From Tessaracoccus timonensis (lineage in GTDB: Bacteria; Actinomycetota; Actinomycetes; Propionibacteriales; Propionibacteriaceae): a stretch of 64,000 nucleotides of DNA. Positions 53,855 to 62,155 of the stretch are shown here, one piece after another (position 1 is the first letter of the stretch; every line of letters begins with the position of its first letter). Where the stretch lies: NCBI RefSeq assembly GCF_900343145.1, contig NZ_LT996886.1, forward strand, positions 62,001 to 126,000, read 5' to 3'. The translations under genes were made by a program, and so were the position numbers. The notes beneath the pieces are model-generated. The model did not search any database. It worked only from the letters and a program-made list of their open reading frames with translations, and was not told the origin of the DNA.

Positions 53855-54868
53855 ATGAGCACCACGATCGAGGACGTCGCACGAGTCGCGGGGGTTTCCC
53901 GCGGCACTGTGAGCCGTGTGCTCAACGGCGCGTCGAACGTGTCCGACGCTGCACGCGATGCGGTTCAAAAGGCGGTCGACAAGACGGGCTACCGCCTCAA
54001 CTCGCACGCCCGCGCACTCGCATCGGGACGCAACCATGCCGTCGCGGTTTTATTGACGCAGCCCTCCGACGAGCTGTTCGACGATCCGACCATTCACGAA
54101 CTCGTGAAGGGAGTATCGGAGGGCTTCGGCGACAGCTCAGACGCGCTCCTGCTCCTGCTCGCAGGTAGCGAAGTGGAACGACGAAGGACCGCCCCATTCC
54201 TCGACCGTCGTCGTATCGACGGCGTGGTGCACCTGACGCCACACATGACCGACCCCCTGCTAGACCGCATCATTGCCGCGGATCTCCCCGTTGCCGTGTG
54301 CGGTCGGCTCTCCGAGCGGTTCCTAGGGCCGAACGTTCGCACGGCTACGATCGACGACCTCACCGGCGCCACCGCAGCCGCCCAGCATCTGCTGGCCTGC
54401 GGTGCCCGCCGGGTGGCGATCATCACCGGCCCGGAGGATGCACCCGGCGCCGAGTTCCGGCTCAAGGGGGCACGCTCGGGGCTCGGCGACCATTTTGATC
54501 CCCGGCTCGTCCGCTACGGGGACTACGGCCCCACCTCGGGTGCCGCGGCGATGGAGGACTTGCTTCAACACCATCCGGATCTCGATGCCGTCTTCTGCGC
54601 ATCGGATCGCATGGCTGCCGGTGCATACCGTAGCCTCGAGGCTCATGGAAAGCGCATCCCAAACGACGTACAAGTCGTCGGCTTCGATGACCACGAGATT
54701 AGCCGGGATCTCATGCCCGCGCTGACCACCATCCATCAACCCATCCAGCACGTCGGGGAACAGGCGATCCTCATGCTGCAATCGATGATCGCAGGTAAGG
54801 ACCCCGGTCACCGCTTGTTTCCGACGCACCTCGTCGTGCGTGATTCCACTCTCAATCCAGCCCGCTGA
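53855..54868 (+). CDS. LacI-family transcriptional regulator (CebR-like)
   Basis: 337 residues from ATG 53855. The N-terminal LacI HTH with hinge is TIEDVARVAGVSRGTVSRVL, NGASNVSDAARDAVQKAV, GYRLNSHARALASGR. The periplasmic-binding-protein-like effector domain ends VQVVGFDDHEISRDLMPALT. It sits in the operon it probably represses through the two TGGGAGCGCTCCCA-like sites upstream of the binding-protein gene, relieved by an oligosaccharide (cellobiose for characterised CebR). The effector here is inferred. Confidence 0.9.
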   Translation: MSTTIEDVARVAGVSRGTVSRVLNGASNVSDAARDAVQKAVDKTGYRLNSHARALASGRNHAVAVLLTQPSDELFDDPTIHELVKGVSEGFGDSSDALLLLLAGSEVERRRTAPFLDRRRIDGVVHLTPHMTDPLLDRIIAADLPVAVCGRLSERFLGPNVRTATIDDLTGATAAAQHLLACGARRVAIITGPEDAPGAEFRLKGARSGLGDHFDPRLVRYGDYGPTSGAAAMEDLLQHHPDLDAVFCASDRMAAGAYRSLEAHGKRIPNDVQVVGFDDHEISRDLMPALTTIHQPIQHVGEQAILMLQSMIAGKDPGHRLFPTHLVVRDSTLNPAR

Positions 54869-54895
54869 ACATCCTTGCTTTCGGAAAGGAAACCC

Positions 54896-57874
54896 ATGTC
54901 GACCCTCGACGAAACCCGCCGCATCCTCGAGTCCACTGCCCCCGGCGATGGTGTTCCGCCCAGGGCCTGGCGACGCGACGAGCCGTACAGCTACTCCCTC
55001 GACGGCACCTGGCGCTTCCTGCTCTCCCCCAGCGTGGCGGAGGCGCCCGCTGCCTGCGACGCCGCCGACTACGACGACAGCGCCTGGGACGAGCTCACCC
55101 TGCCATGCCACTGGGTGCTCGAAGGCGACGGCAACTACGGGCGGCCGGCGTACACGAACATCAACCTGCCCATCCCCATGGACCCGCCGCACGCGCCCGA
55201 CGAGAACCCCATCGGCGACCACCGTCGCACGTTCGAGCTGCCGGAAGGTTGGGACCAACACCAGCAGGTACTGCTTCGCTTCGACGGTGTGGAGTCGCTC
55301 GGCATCGTCGCCGTCAACGGCCAGCACGTCGGTGTGCTGCGCGGCTCACGGCTGCCCTCTGAGCTCGACATCACCGACGTCGTCCGCCCCGGCACGAACA
55401 CCGTCCACGTGCGCGTCGCGCAGTGGTCGGCGCAGACCTACGTCGAAGACCAAGACCAGTGGTGGTTGCCCGGCATCTTCCGCTCGGTCACACTCGTCGC
55501 GCGCCCCGAAGGTTGCATCACCGATCACTGGGTGGACGGCGCCTACGACCACACCACCGGCGCCGGCACGCTCACCGTCGAAGTGCCCGACGACGCCTTC
55601 CCGGTGCGCGTCCAGGCAGCCGAGCTCGACGTCGACGTCACCTGGAACTCGCCCGCCGACGTGCAGCCCATCGTCATCGACGACGTGACCCCCTGGAGCC
55701 CCGATCGCCCAGCGCTCACCACCGTCGAACTCTCCAATGCGACGGATCGCGTCACCGAACGCGTCGGGTTCCGCACCGTCGAGATCCGCGGTGACCAGTG
55801 GCTCGTGAACGGAACCCCAATCAGGCTGCGGGGCGTGAACCGCCACGAGTTCCACCCCGAGAAGGGCCGCGTCTTCGACGAGGCGAACTGCCGCGAGGGC
55901 ATGCTGCTGATGAAGCGCCACAACCTCAACGCCATCCGCACCAGCCACTACCCGCCGCACCCCCGCCTGCTCGACCTCGCCGACGAGCTGGGCTTCTGGG
56001 TAATCGACGAATGCGACCTGGAGACCCACGCGTTTGGCTTCGTCGGTTGGGAGAACAACCCCAGCGACGATCCCGGCTGGCGCGACGCGTACGTACAGCG
56101 CATGGAGCGCATGATCCACCGCGACCGCAACCATCCGTCGATCATCGCGTGGAGCTTGGGCAACGAATCGGGCAGCGGAGCGAACCTGGCCGCCATGGCC
56201 GACGCCACGCACCGCCTCGACCCCACCCGCCCCGTGCACTACGAGAGCGACTACGAATCCGCCTACACCGACGTCGTCTCGCGCATGTACAGCCCCATCC
56301 CGGAGCTGGAGGCCTTGTCGCAGGGGCAAACCACCACCGAACACGAACGTCACATTCCCGAATCCAGCCTGCGCAACAAGCCGAAGATGCTGTGCGAATT
56401 CGTGCACGCCATGGGCAACGGGCCTGGCAGCCTCGGCGAATACGTCGAGGCGTTCGAAACGCTCCCCGGCTGGCACGGAGGCTTCATCTGGGAGTGGCGC
56501 GACCACGGGCTCGCCACGCACACCCCCGACGGCACCCCGTTCTACGCCTACGGCGGCGACTTCGGCGAAGTCATCCACGACGGCAACTTCGTCATGGACG
56601 GGCTCGTGCACGCCGACGGCACCCCCTCGCCCGCGATGGCCGAGGTGAAGCAGCACTTCTCCCCCGTCGTGGTCGAGATCGGCGACGAGCTCACCGTGCA
56701 CAACCGCTCCCACGCCGTCGGCACGGACCACCTGATCGCCCGCTGGCGCTGGGAAGTGGATGGCGAGGTGCGCTCCGAGGGCGTCATCGACGGCTTCGAG
56801 GTTGCCGCCAACACCAGCGCAACCTTCCCGCTGCCGGAGCTCCCCGACGAAGCCCGCACCGCGCCGCAGTCGTTCCTCACCGTCTGCATCGAGGAACGCG
56901 ACGAGCGCCCCTGGGCACCTGCCGGGCACCCAGTATTCGTGGCGCAGCAGCGCCTCGATGACACCCCTGTGCCGCGCGCCCCGCGCCCGACGGCTGCCCC
57001 ACTCGTTGCAGCCGACGTGCAGGTGGGCCCGGCCACCCTCGACGCGCACACCGGGCGGCTTCTCGCACTGGGCGACCACGCCGTCGAGGATGCCGTGGTG
57101 GAGCTGTGGCGTCCCCCGACCGATAACGATTCCCTGGGAGACTTCAACTCCTACGAGGTGGGCGATTACCACACCACTCGCGGCGTGGGGGAAGCGGCCC
57201 CGTCGTCGGCGGAACGCTGGCGCGATCACGGCCTCGACCGACTGATTCGCCGCACCACCCGCGCGGAAGCGGTGGGCGACGAGTTCGTCGTCGTGGAGCG
57301 CCTCATCCCGGCCCAGGGCCGGCACGGCGCCGAGGTCACCTACCGTTGGGCGGTGGCCGACGACCGCGCTCGGTGCCAGATTCTCGTCGCACCTATCCGC
57401 CCCCGCACCGACGTGACGTGGCCGCGCATCGGCTACCACATGATGCTGCCAGGAGCCTTCGAGCGCGCATCCTGGTTCGGTAGCGGCCCTGGCGAGAACT
57501 ACCCGGATTCGCGGGCGGCAGCCGTCGTCGGCACCTACGAGGCCTCTATCGACGAGCTCGCCTTCCCCTACTCGCGTCCGCAGGAAACCGGCCACCGCGA
57601 GGGGCTTCGTCGGCTCATCATCGACGGCGCCAGCCACCCGCTGCGCTTCGAGACCTTCGGCCCCAACCTGCCGGGCTTCTCGCTGCTGCGCCACGACGCC
57701 CACGAGCTGACGGCAGCGGAGCACCCGCACGAGCTGCCACCCAGCCGCGGCGTGCACCTGTACCTCGACGCGTTCCAGCATGGTTTGGGCAGCCGTTCGT
57801 GCGGCCCCGACGTGCTGCCGCGCTACCAGCTGTGGCCGCGCAACGCCGAGTTCGGGTTCACCGTCGGGCGCTGA
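54896..57874 (+). CDS. lacZ: Beta-galactosidase, GH2 (LacZ type)
   Basis: 992 residues from ATG 54896 (AAAGGAAA upstream), cytoplasmic. Order of domains: jelly-roll sugar-binding (residues about 30-215), Ig-like, TIM barrel (about 310-610), Ig-like, and C-terminal beta-galactosidase small-chain domain (about 700-985). Catalytic regions are IIAWSLGNESGSGANL (acid/base Glu) and MLCEFVHAMGNGPGSL (nucleophile Glu; E. coli has CEYAHAMGN). RTSHYPPHPRLLDLADELGF is typical. The operon context with CebR-type control is unusual, since cellobiose loci normally carry a GH1 or GH3 enzyme. Substrate could be lactose, galacto-oligosaccharides or another beta-galactoside. Confidence 0.95.
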   Translation: MSTLDETRRILESTAPGDGVPPRAWRRDEPYSYSLDGTWRFLLSPSVAEAPAACDAADYDDSAWDELTLPCHWVLEGDGNYGRPAYTNINLPIPMDPPHAPDENPIGDHRRTFELPEGWDQHQQVLLRFDGVESLGIVAVNGQHVGVLRGSRLPSELDITDVVRPGTNTVHVRVAQWSAQTYVEDQDQWWLPGIFRSVTLVARPEGCITDHWVDGAYDHTTGAGTLTVEVPDDAFPVRVQAAELDVDVTWNSPADVQPIVIDDVTPWSPDRPALTTVELSNATDRVTERVGFRTVEIRGDQWLVNGTPIRLRGVNRHEFHPEKGRVFDEANCREGMLLMKRHNLNAIRTSHYPPHPRLLDLADELGFWVIDECDLETHAFGFVGWENNPSDDPGWRDAYVQRMERMIHRDRNHPSIIAWSLGNESGSGANLAAMADATHRLDPTRPVHYESDYESAYTDVVSRMYSPIPELEALSQGQTTTEHERHIPESSLRNKPKMLCEFVHAMGNGPGSLGEYVEAFETLPGWHGGFIWEWRDHGLATHTPDGTPFYAYGGDFGEVIHDGNFVMDGLVHADGTPSPAMAEVKQHFSPVVVEIGDELTVHNRSHAVGTDHLIARWRWEVDGEVRSEGVIDGFEVAANTSATFPLPELPDEARTAPQSFLTVCIEERDERPWAPAGHPVFVAQQRLDDTPVPRAPRPTAAPLVAADVQVGPATLDAHTGRLLALGDHAVEDAVVELWRPPTDNDSLGDFNSYEVGDYHTTRGVGEAAPSSAERWRDHGLDRLIRRTTRAEAVGDEFVVVERLIPAQGRHGAEVTYRWAVADDRARCQILVAPIRPRTDVTWPRIGYHMMLPGAFERASWFGSGPGENYPDSRAAAVVGTYEASIDELAFPYSRPQETGHREGLRRLIIDGASHPLRFETFGPNLPGFSLLRHDAHELTAAEHPHELPPSRGVHLYLDAFQHGLGSRSCGPDVLPRYQLWPRNAEFGFTVGR

Positions 57875-57890
57875 GCACAGCACACGGAGT

Positions 57891-58757
57891 TCAGGCGGCC
57901 CTCGCGACGGGTTTTGCCCGCGCGAGCAGGCCGTGCCTGGGCCCGAACGCCCATGCCAGCAAGAACATCGCCGTACACACCAGCACGATCGTGCCGCCGG
58001 TGGGTACGTCGAGCGCCCACGACAGATAGAGCCCGACGAAAGCACTCACCGCTCCGATGCCGGCTGCGGTGAGCATCATGGGCACGAGGCGGTCGGTCAG
58101 CATTCGGGCCGACGCGGCGGGTGTGACCAGCAGCGCGAGCACCAGCACGTTGCCGATGGTCTGGATGCTCATCACGACGGCGAGCGTCACCAGCACGTAC
58201 AGCGCAATGTCGAGCGCCAACACCGGCATGCCCAGCGAGCGCGCGTACTCTCGGTCGAGGCTCACGGCGACGAGTTCCTTGTGCAGCGCCATCGCCACGG
58301 CGAGCACGCCGATGGTCATGGCGAGCGAGAACCAGACGGCCTCGTCAGGAATGCCGGTGATCGAACCGAAGAGGAATGACGTCAGCGAGCCCGCGTAGCC
58401 GGGCGAGAGCGAAATGACGACGATGCCCAGCGCGAATGCGGCGACGAAGAACACGCCGATCACCGAGTCCTCCCGCAGGCGCTTGGTCTGCGAGAACACC
58501 GCGATCAACACGGCGGTGACTACGCCCGCGACGATGCCGCCCACGACGAGCGACCCCTGCAGCACGAACGCCACGGCGATGCCGGGAAAGACGGAGTGGG
58601 AGACCGCGTCGCCGATGAACGTCATGCCGCGCAGCACCACGTGCGAGCCGATCACGCCGCACACGGCGGCCGCCAGCACCGACACGATCAGCGCCTTCGG
58701 CAAGAACGCGAGCATGGGGTTGGTGAGGTCGGAGAGGAAATCCAGTGGGGTCAGCAT
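57891..58757 (-). CDS. Anchored-repeat metal ABC transporter, permease
   Basis: 288 residues, about eight to nine transmembrane helices of the ZnuB/TroC (ABC-3) family: VVLRGMTFIGDAVSHSVFPG, then FSQTKRLREDSVIGVFFVAA, LFGSITGIPDEAVWFSLAMT, ALLVTPAASARMLTDRLVPM. Last gene of the minus-strand operon. It overlaps the ATPase gene by seven bases. Family members import Zn2+, Mn2+ or Fe2+; the metal is not shown here. Confidence 0.9.
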   Translation of the reverse strand: MLTPLDFLSDLTNPMLAFLPKALIVSVLAAAVCGVIGSHVVLRGMTFIGDAVSHSVFPGIAVAFVLQGSLVVGGIVAGVVTAVLIAVFSQTKRLREDSVIGVFFVAAFALGIVVISLSPGYAGSLTSFLFGSITGIPDEAVWFSLAMTIGVLAVAMALHKELVAVSLDREYARSLGMPVLALDIALYVLVTLAVVMSIQTIGNVLVLALLVTPAASARMLTDRLVPMMLTAAGIGAVSAFVGLYLSWALDVPTGGTIVLVCTAMFLLAWAFGPRHGLLARAKPVARAA

Positions 58758-59539
58758 GCCTCAGCCTCCAATTCCGGATGTGCGTGCTGGTGGGTCACTG
58801 TGGCGCGGTGCACCATGCCCACCTGTTTCAGCAGCGGAGAGTGCGCCGACACGTCGAAGGTGCGCATCCACAGATCGGGCTGGCGCAGCGCGTCGGGGTG
58901 CCCGGTGGCGATGACTTCTTTGTTGAGCAGCGTGAGACGGTCGCAGGCGACGATGGCGTGGGTGAGGTCATGCGTCGACATGAGCAGCGTCGTCCCCTCC
59001 GCGGCGAGTTCGGCGAATAGCCCGGTGAGCAACTCCTGCGTAGGCATGTCGAGGCCGGTGAACGGCTCGTCGAGCAGCAGCAATCCTGGGTGCCGGGCCA
59101 GTGCTCGGGCGATCATCACGCGCTGACGCTGGCCACCGGACATCTCGGAGATGGGGCGGGCGCGCAGGTCCGTCATGCGCACCCGCTGCAGCGCCTCCGC
59201 CACGGCCTGCACGTGCCGCCGTCGAGGCAGGCGCAGGAAACCGATGTCGCGGGTGAGGCCCGTCATCACCACTTCCTGGGCGGTGATGGGAAAGTCCCAC
59301 ATCACGTCGTGGCGCTGCGGCACGTACCCCACGCCGCGGGGTGTGGCGATGGTTCCCGACGACGCGGGGATCAGGCGCATGATGGCGCGGAAGAGCGTCG
59401 TCTTGCCGGCTCCGTTGGGGCCCAGCAGTCCGTGCACGCCCCCCGTCTCCAGGTCGAGGTTCACGTCCGTGAGTACTCGGCGTCCGCCAAGCGTCACGCT
59501 GAGGTCACGCACGCTCAGTGCGGCGGTGTCACTCGGCAT
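58751..59539 (-). CDS. Anchored-repeat metal ABC transporter, ATP-binding protein
   Basis: 262 residues: Walker A LLGPNGAGKTTLFRAIM, Q-loop GYVPQRHDVMWDFPI, signature EMSGGQRQRVMIARAL, Walker B LLLLDEPFTG, H-loop STHDLTHA. Similar to ZnuC/MntB-type subunits. It overlaps the permease downstream and the choice-of-anchor protein upstream by 11 bases. Confidence 0.93.
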   Translation of the reverse strand: MPSDTAALSVRDLSVTLGGRRVLTDVNLDLETGGVHGLLGPNGAGKTTLFRAIMRLIPASSGTIATPRGVGYVPQRHDVMWDFPITAQEVVMTGLTRDIGFLRLPRRRHVQAVAEALQRVRMTDLRARPISEMSGGQRQRVMIARALARHPGLLLLDEPFTGLDMPTQELLTGLFAELAAEGTTLLMSTHDLTHAIVACDRLTLLNKEVIATGHPDALRQPDLWMRTFDVSAHSPLLKQVGMVHRATVTHQHAHPELEAEAC

Positions 59540-60566
59540 CGTTGAATACCTCGTCGGTCATGCGCTTCTGCCGGCGCATCACGAGCGCCACGACAACGCC
59601 TGCAATAACCACCAGCGCGACCCCGCCAGCCACCCAGGGCAGCGACGAGGCACCGTCGGCTTGTTCATTCGCATCCTCTTGCGCTGCTGGCTTGGCGGAT
59701 TCGGAGCCCTTCGATGCCGCGCCAGTCGACGCTGCAGACGGCGCAGCAGAGGGGCTGTCCGACGCGCTCGCGTCCCCCTCGTCCGAGGACTCGGCGCCCG
59801 GCCAGGTCGCATCCATCGCGGCCTGCTCGTCGGTGCTGTCGCCCACGCTGAATCGCAGTACGGCTTCGGCGGAGCGCTCGGTCTTGTCGGTGCCGGTGGC
59901 GTCGATGGCCACCTTCACCAGGTACGTGCCTGGCTTGGTGAACACCCAGTTGGCATGCGTGTGGGTGTTGAGGTCCACCCAGATGTCGCCTGGCTGCTTA
60001 CCGTCGAACAGCACCTGCGGCGGGGCGAAGTTGCCCGGCTGCAGGAACAGCGTCAGGGTGCCGTCGCCGTCGATCTGCTTCGCTTCTAGGATGCGCAGCG
60101 TGACACCGCGCTCGGTGCTCTTCACAACCTCCGGGTCCTGCGTGTTCCACCCGAGCCAGACCACACCCGGCGCCTCGGTCTGCGGCACGGCCCACACCTC
60201 GTCGCCGGCCTTCGCACCGGTGAAGGCGTACTCGTCGCCCTCTGGCAGCGACAGTTTGGCCTTGTCATGCACCTTGAACACGACGTCGTCGAGCTCGCGC
60301 CACACGGCTTTACCACCCTGCAGCTTCGCGGTGTCGTCGCGGGCGAGGAAGGTCCACTTCCCGTCGATGAGGCGCGGGCCGAGGTCGACGTGGCCTTCAC
60401 CGATCGTCACGTTCCCCTCGCCCATCGCCTCGTCGGATTCGACGCGCTGCTGGAGGCCCGGTTCGTCGGAGCCGAGGTCGGGTGACGGGGTGGTCTCGTC
60501 CGCGTGCCCGATCGTGGGCACAAGCGCGAGGAAAGCCGCTGCGGCGGCGAGGAGCGTACGTCTCAT
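59529..60566 (-). CDS. Surface protein with one actinobacterial anchored repeat
   Basis: 345 residues: signal peptide (MRRTLLAAAAAFLALVPTIG, cleaved near HADE), an extracellular beta-rich domain, and one copy of the surface-anchored repeat containing DLNTHTHANWVFTKPGTYLV. A Ser/Ala-rich linker follows, then one C-terminal transmembrane helix (LPWVAGGVALVVIAGVVVAL) with tail VMRRQKRMTDEVFNDAE. It corresponds to the choice-of-anchor M proteins encoded with these transporters. The His-rich repeat (HTHANW) is a plausible metal-holding site (inference). It overlaps the genes on both sides. Confidence 0.85.
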   Translation of the reverse strand: MRRTLLAAAAAFLALVPTIGHADETTPSPDLGSDEPGLQQRVESDEAMGEGNVTIGEGHVDLGPRLIDGKWTFLARDDTAKLQGGKAVWRELDDVVFKVHDKAKLSLPEGDEYAFTGAKAGDEVWAVPQTEAPGVVWLGWNTQDPEVVKSTERGVTLRILEAKQIDGDGTLTLFLQPGNFAPPQVLFDGKQPGDIWVDLNTHTHANWVFTKPGTYLVKVAIDATGTDKTERSAEAVLRFSVGDSTDEQAAMDATWPGAESSDEGDASASDSPSAAPSAASTGAASKGSESAKPAAQEDANEQADGASSLPWVAGGVALVVIAGVVVALVMRRQKRMTDEVFNDAE

Positions 60567-62155
60567 TGGTTGTCCTTTGTGTCGTGGTTGCCGAGCGGTG
60601 TGCCGCCCAGGCAGCGGGCGAGTGAATCTGCGTTGGCCCGCATCATGTCTGCGTAGGTCGACACCTCTGGCGTGAAGGCGTCGCCCCAGATCCGGCAGAT
60701 GGCGGTGCCTGTGTGGTTCGCCGCTTCGCGCAGAGCGCCCGCCTGCTGGCTGGCGTTCGGTTCGACGAAGACGGCGGGCACGCCGAGGTCGGTCAGCGTG
60801 CGGGTGAGCCGGCGTCGGTCTGCCAGCGACGGTTCCTGCACGGGCGACGGGGCCACCACTGCGGCGATGTCGAGGCCGTATCGGTGGGCGAGGTAGCCGT
60901 ACGCGTCGTGGGTGGTGACGAGGTGGCGGTTGCGCTTTGGAATGGAGTCGACGGATCGCTGTACGTAGTCGTGCACCTCATCGAGTTCCGCGATCTCCTT
61001 CTCGGCGTTGGCGCGGTAGGTCTGCGCGTTGGCAGGGTCGGCCTTGATGAGCTGATCCCGGATGACCTGGACGTAGGCCTGCGCGTTGCGGACGTCTTGC
61101 CACAGGTGCGGGTCGATCTCGCCGTGCACGTGCCGCCCGAGCACGGCCTGCGGAAGCTGGTACACATCCTGACCGGGGCGAGCGATGAATCGGTACGCGG
61201 GGTCTCCTGGCACCGGCATGAGGGCTTTCGGCGGCACCGAAATCACCACGTCTTCGACGGGCACCGCACCCATTCCGGGCGGGGCGCCGGCGCCGTCGGA
61301 CTCCTTGTCAGTGAACAGTTGCAGCCGTCCCGCCGAGAGGTCTGCCGTGATGTCCGCGTGCCCCTCAGACAGCACCACCTTCTTGCCCGTCGATGCGGGG
61401 TCGACGCCCACCGCGACGGTGAGCGTGCCGGTGATGACGTCAACTGGCCGCGCGCTGGGGTTGCTCAAGTACTGGGCGCGAAACGTTAAGTGGTACACGC
61501 CCGGCTTCGTGAATGCCCAGCTCATGTGCGTGTGGGCGTCCATCGGCAGCGTCGTGCGGTCGCCGTCGAAACCCTTCGACGAGTCGAGCCCGTCCGCGCT
61601 ATTAAAGACGCTCTGGGGCTGCCCGAAGGTGCCGGTGACGAAGCCGTGCGCCCCGCCCGGGCCTTCGGCTTCCACGAGAGCCATCTCCACCGCCGACGAG
61701 CGGGTGGCGCCAGGCTTCGTGCCATGCACGCGCAATCCGAGCCACACGGTGTCGAGCGAGTGGTTTTCTACCAGCGGAATGATTTCCGCGGAGTACCCGC
61801 TGGCTTCCTCCGCGAGCGCAATGTGCGTCGCGTTGTGGGGAAGGTTCGCGTCGATGGAACGAATGAGCGACTGCTCTTCCAGCATCAGGTAGTTGGAGAA
61901 CGCGAGCTTGGCGTTGACGATGCTGCGCACGTCTCTAAGGCTCGGCTCGTAGGTGTGTGGATCTGCGCCAGGCGGCACGAGTGCCACCACCTGCGCAGCG
62001 TCGCCCGCCACTCCTTCAGTGAGGTCAGCGAGAATGCCTGTGGTGGCGACGACGGTGAGGCGCCCGTCTGATGCAGCCGACGGTGAACGTCCAGGCGCCA
62101 CGACGGCGACGGTGAGGACAAGCCCCACCGCCGCCGCCTTCAGCCACTTGCTCAC
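60563..62155 (-). CDS. Anchored-repeat ABC transporter, substrate-binding protein split by a repeat domain
   Basis: 530 residues with a signal peptide (LKAAAVGLVLTVAVVAPGRS). A ZnuA/TroA-type fold is split. The N-terminal lobe (TTGILADLTEGVAGDAAQVV; LVPPGADPHTYEPSLRDVRS, metal His) ends near residue 135. An inserted surface-repeat module occupies about 140-335 (PMDAHTHMSWAFTKPGVYHL). The fold then resumes with GEIDPHLWQDVRNAQAYVQV (metal His), TTHDAYGYLAHRYGL (His) and IWGDAFTPEVSTYADMMRAN (acidic ligand). Known only in this transporter class. Metal is not determined. It overlaps the surface-protein gene on each side by four bases. Confidence 0.88.
   Translation of the reverse strand: MSKWLKAAAVGLVLTVAVVAPGRSPSAASDGRLTVVATTGILADLTEGVAGDAAQVVALVPPGADPHTYEPSLRDVRSIVNAKLAFSNYLMLEEQSLIRSIDANLPHNATHIALAEEASGYSAEIIPLVENHSLDTVWLGLRVHGTKPGATRSSAVEMALVEAEGPGGAHGFVTGTFGQPQSVFNSADGLDSSKGFDGDRTTLPMDAHTHMSWAFTKPGVYHLTFRAQYLSNPSARPVDVITGTLTVAVGVDPASTGKKVVLSEGHADITADLSAGRLQLFTDKESDGAGAPPGMGAVPVEDVVISVPPKALMPVPGDPAYRFIARPGQDVYQLPQAVLGRHVHGEIDPHLWQDVRNAQAYVQVIRDQLIKADPANAQTYRANAEKEIAELDEVHDYVQRSVDSIPKRNRHLVTTHDAYGYLAHRYGLDIAAVVAPSPVQEPSLADRRRLTRTLTDLGVPAVFVEPNASQQAGALREAANHTGTAICRIWGDAFTPEVSTYADMMRANADSLARCLGGTPLGNHDTKDNQ

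Noticed and set aside
55346-58045. Nearly 900-codon open frame antisense to lacZ
   Set aside because: Shadow frame created by codon bias; the sense strand carries all GH2 motifs.
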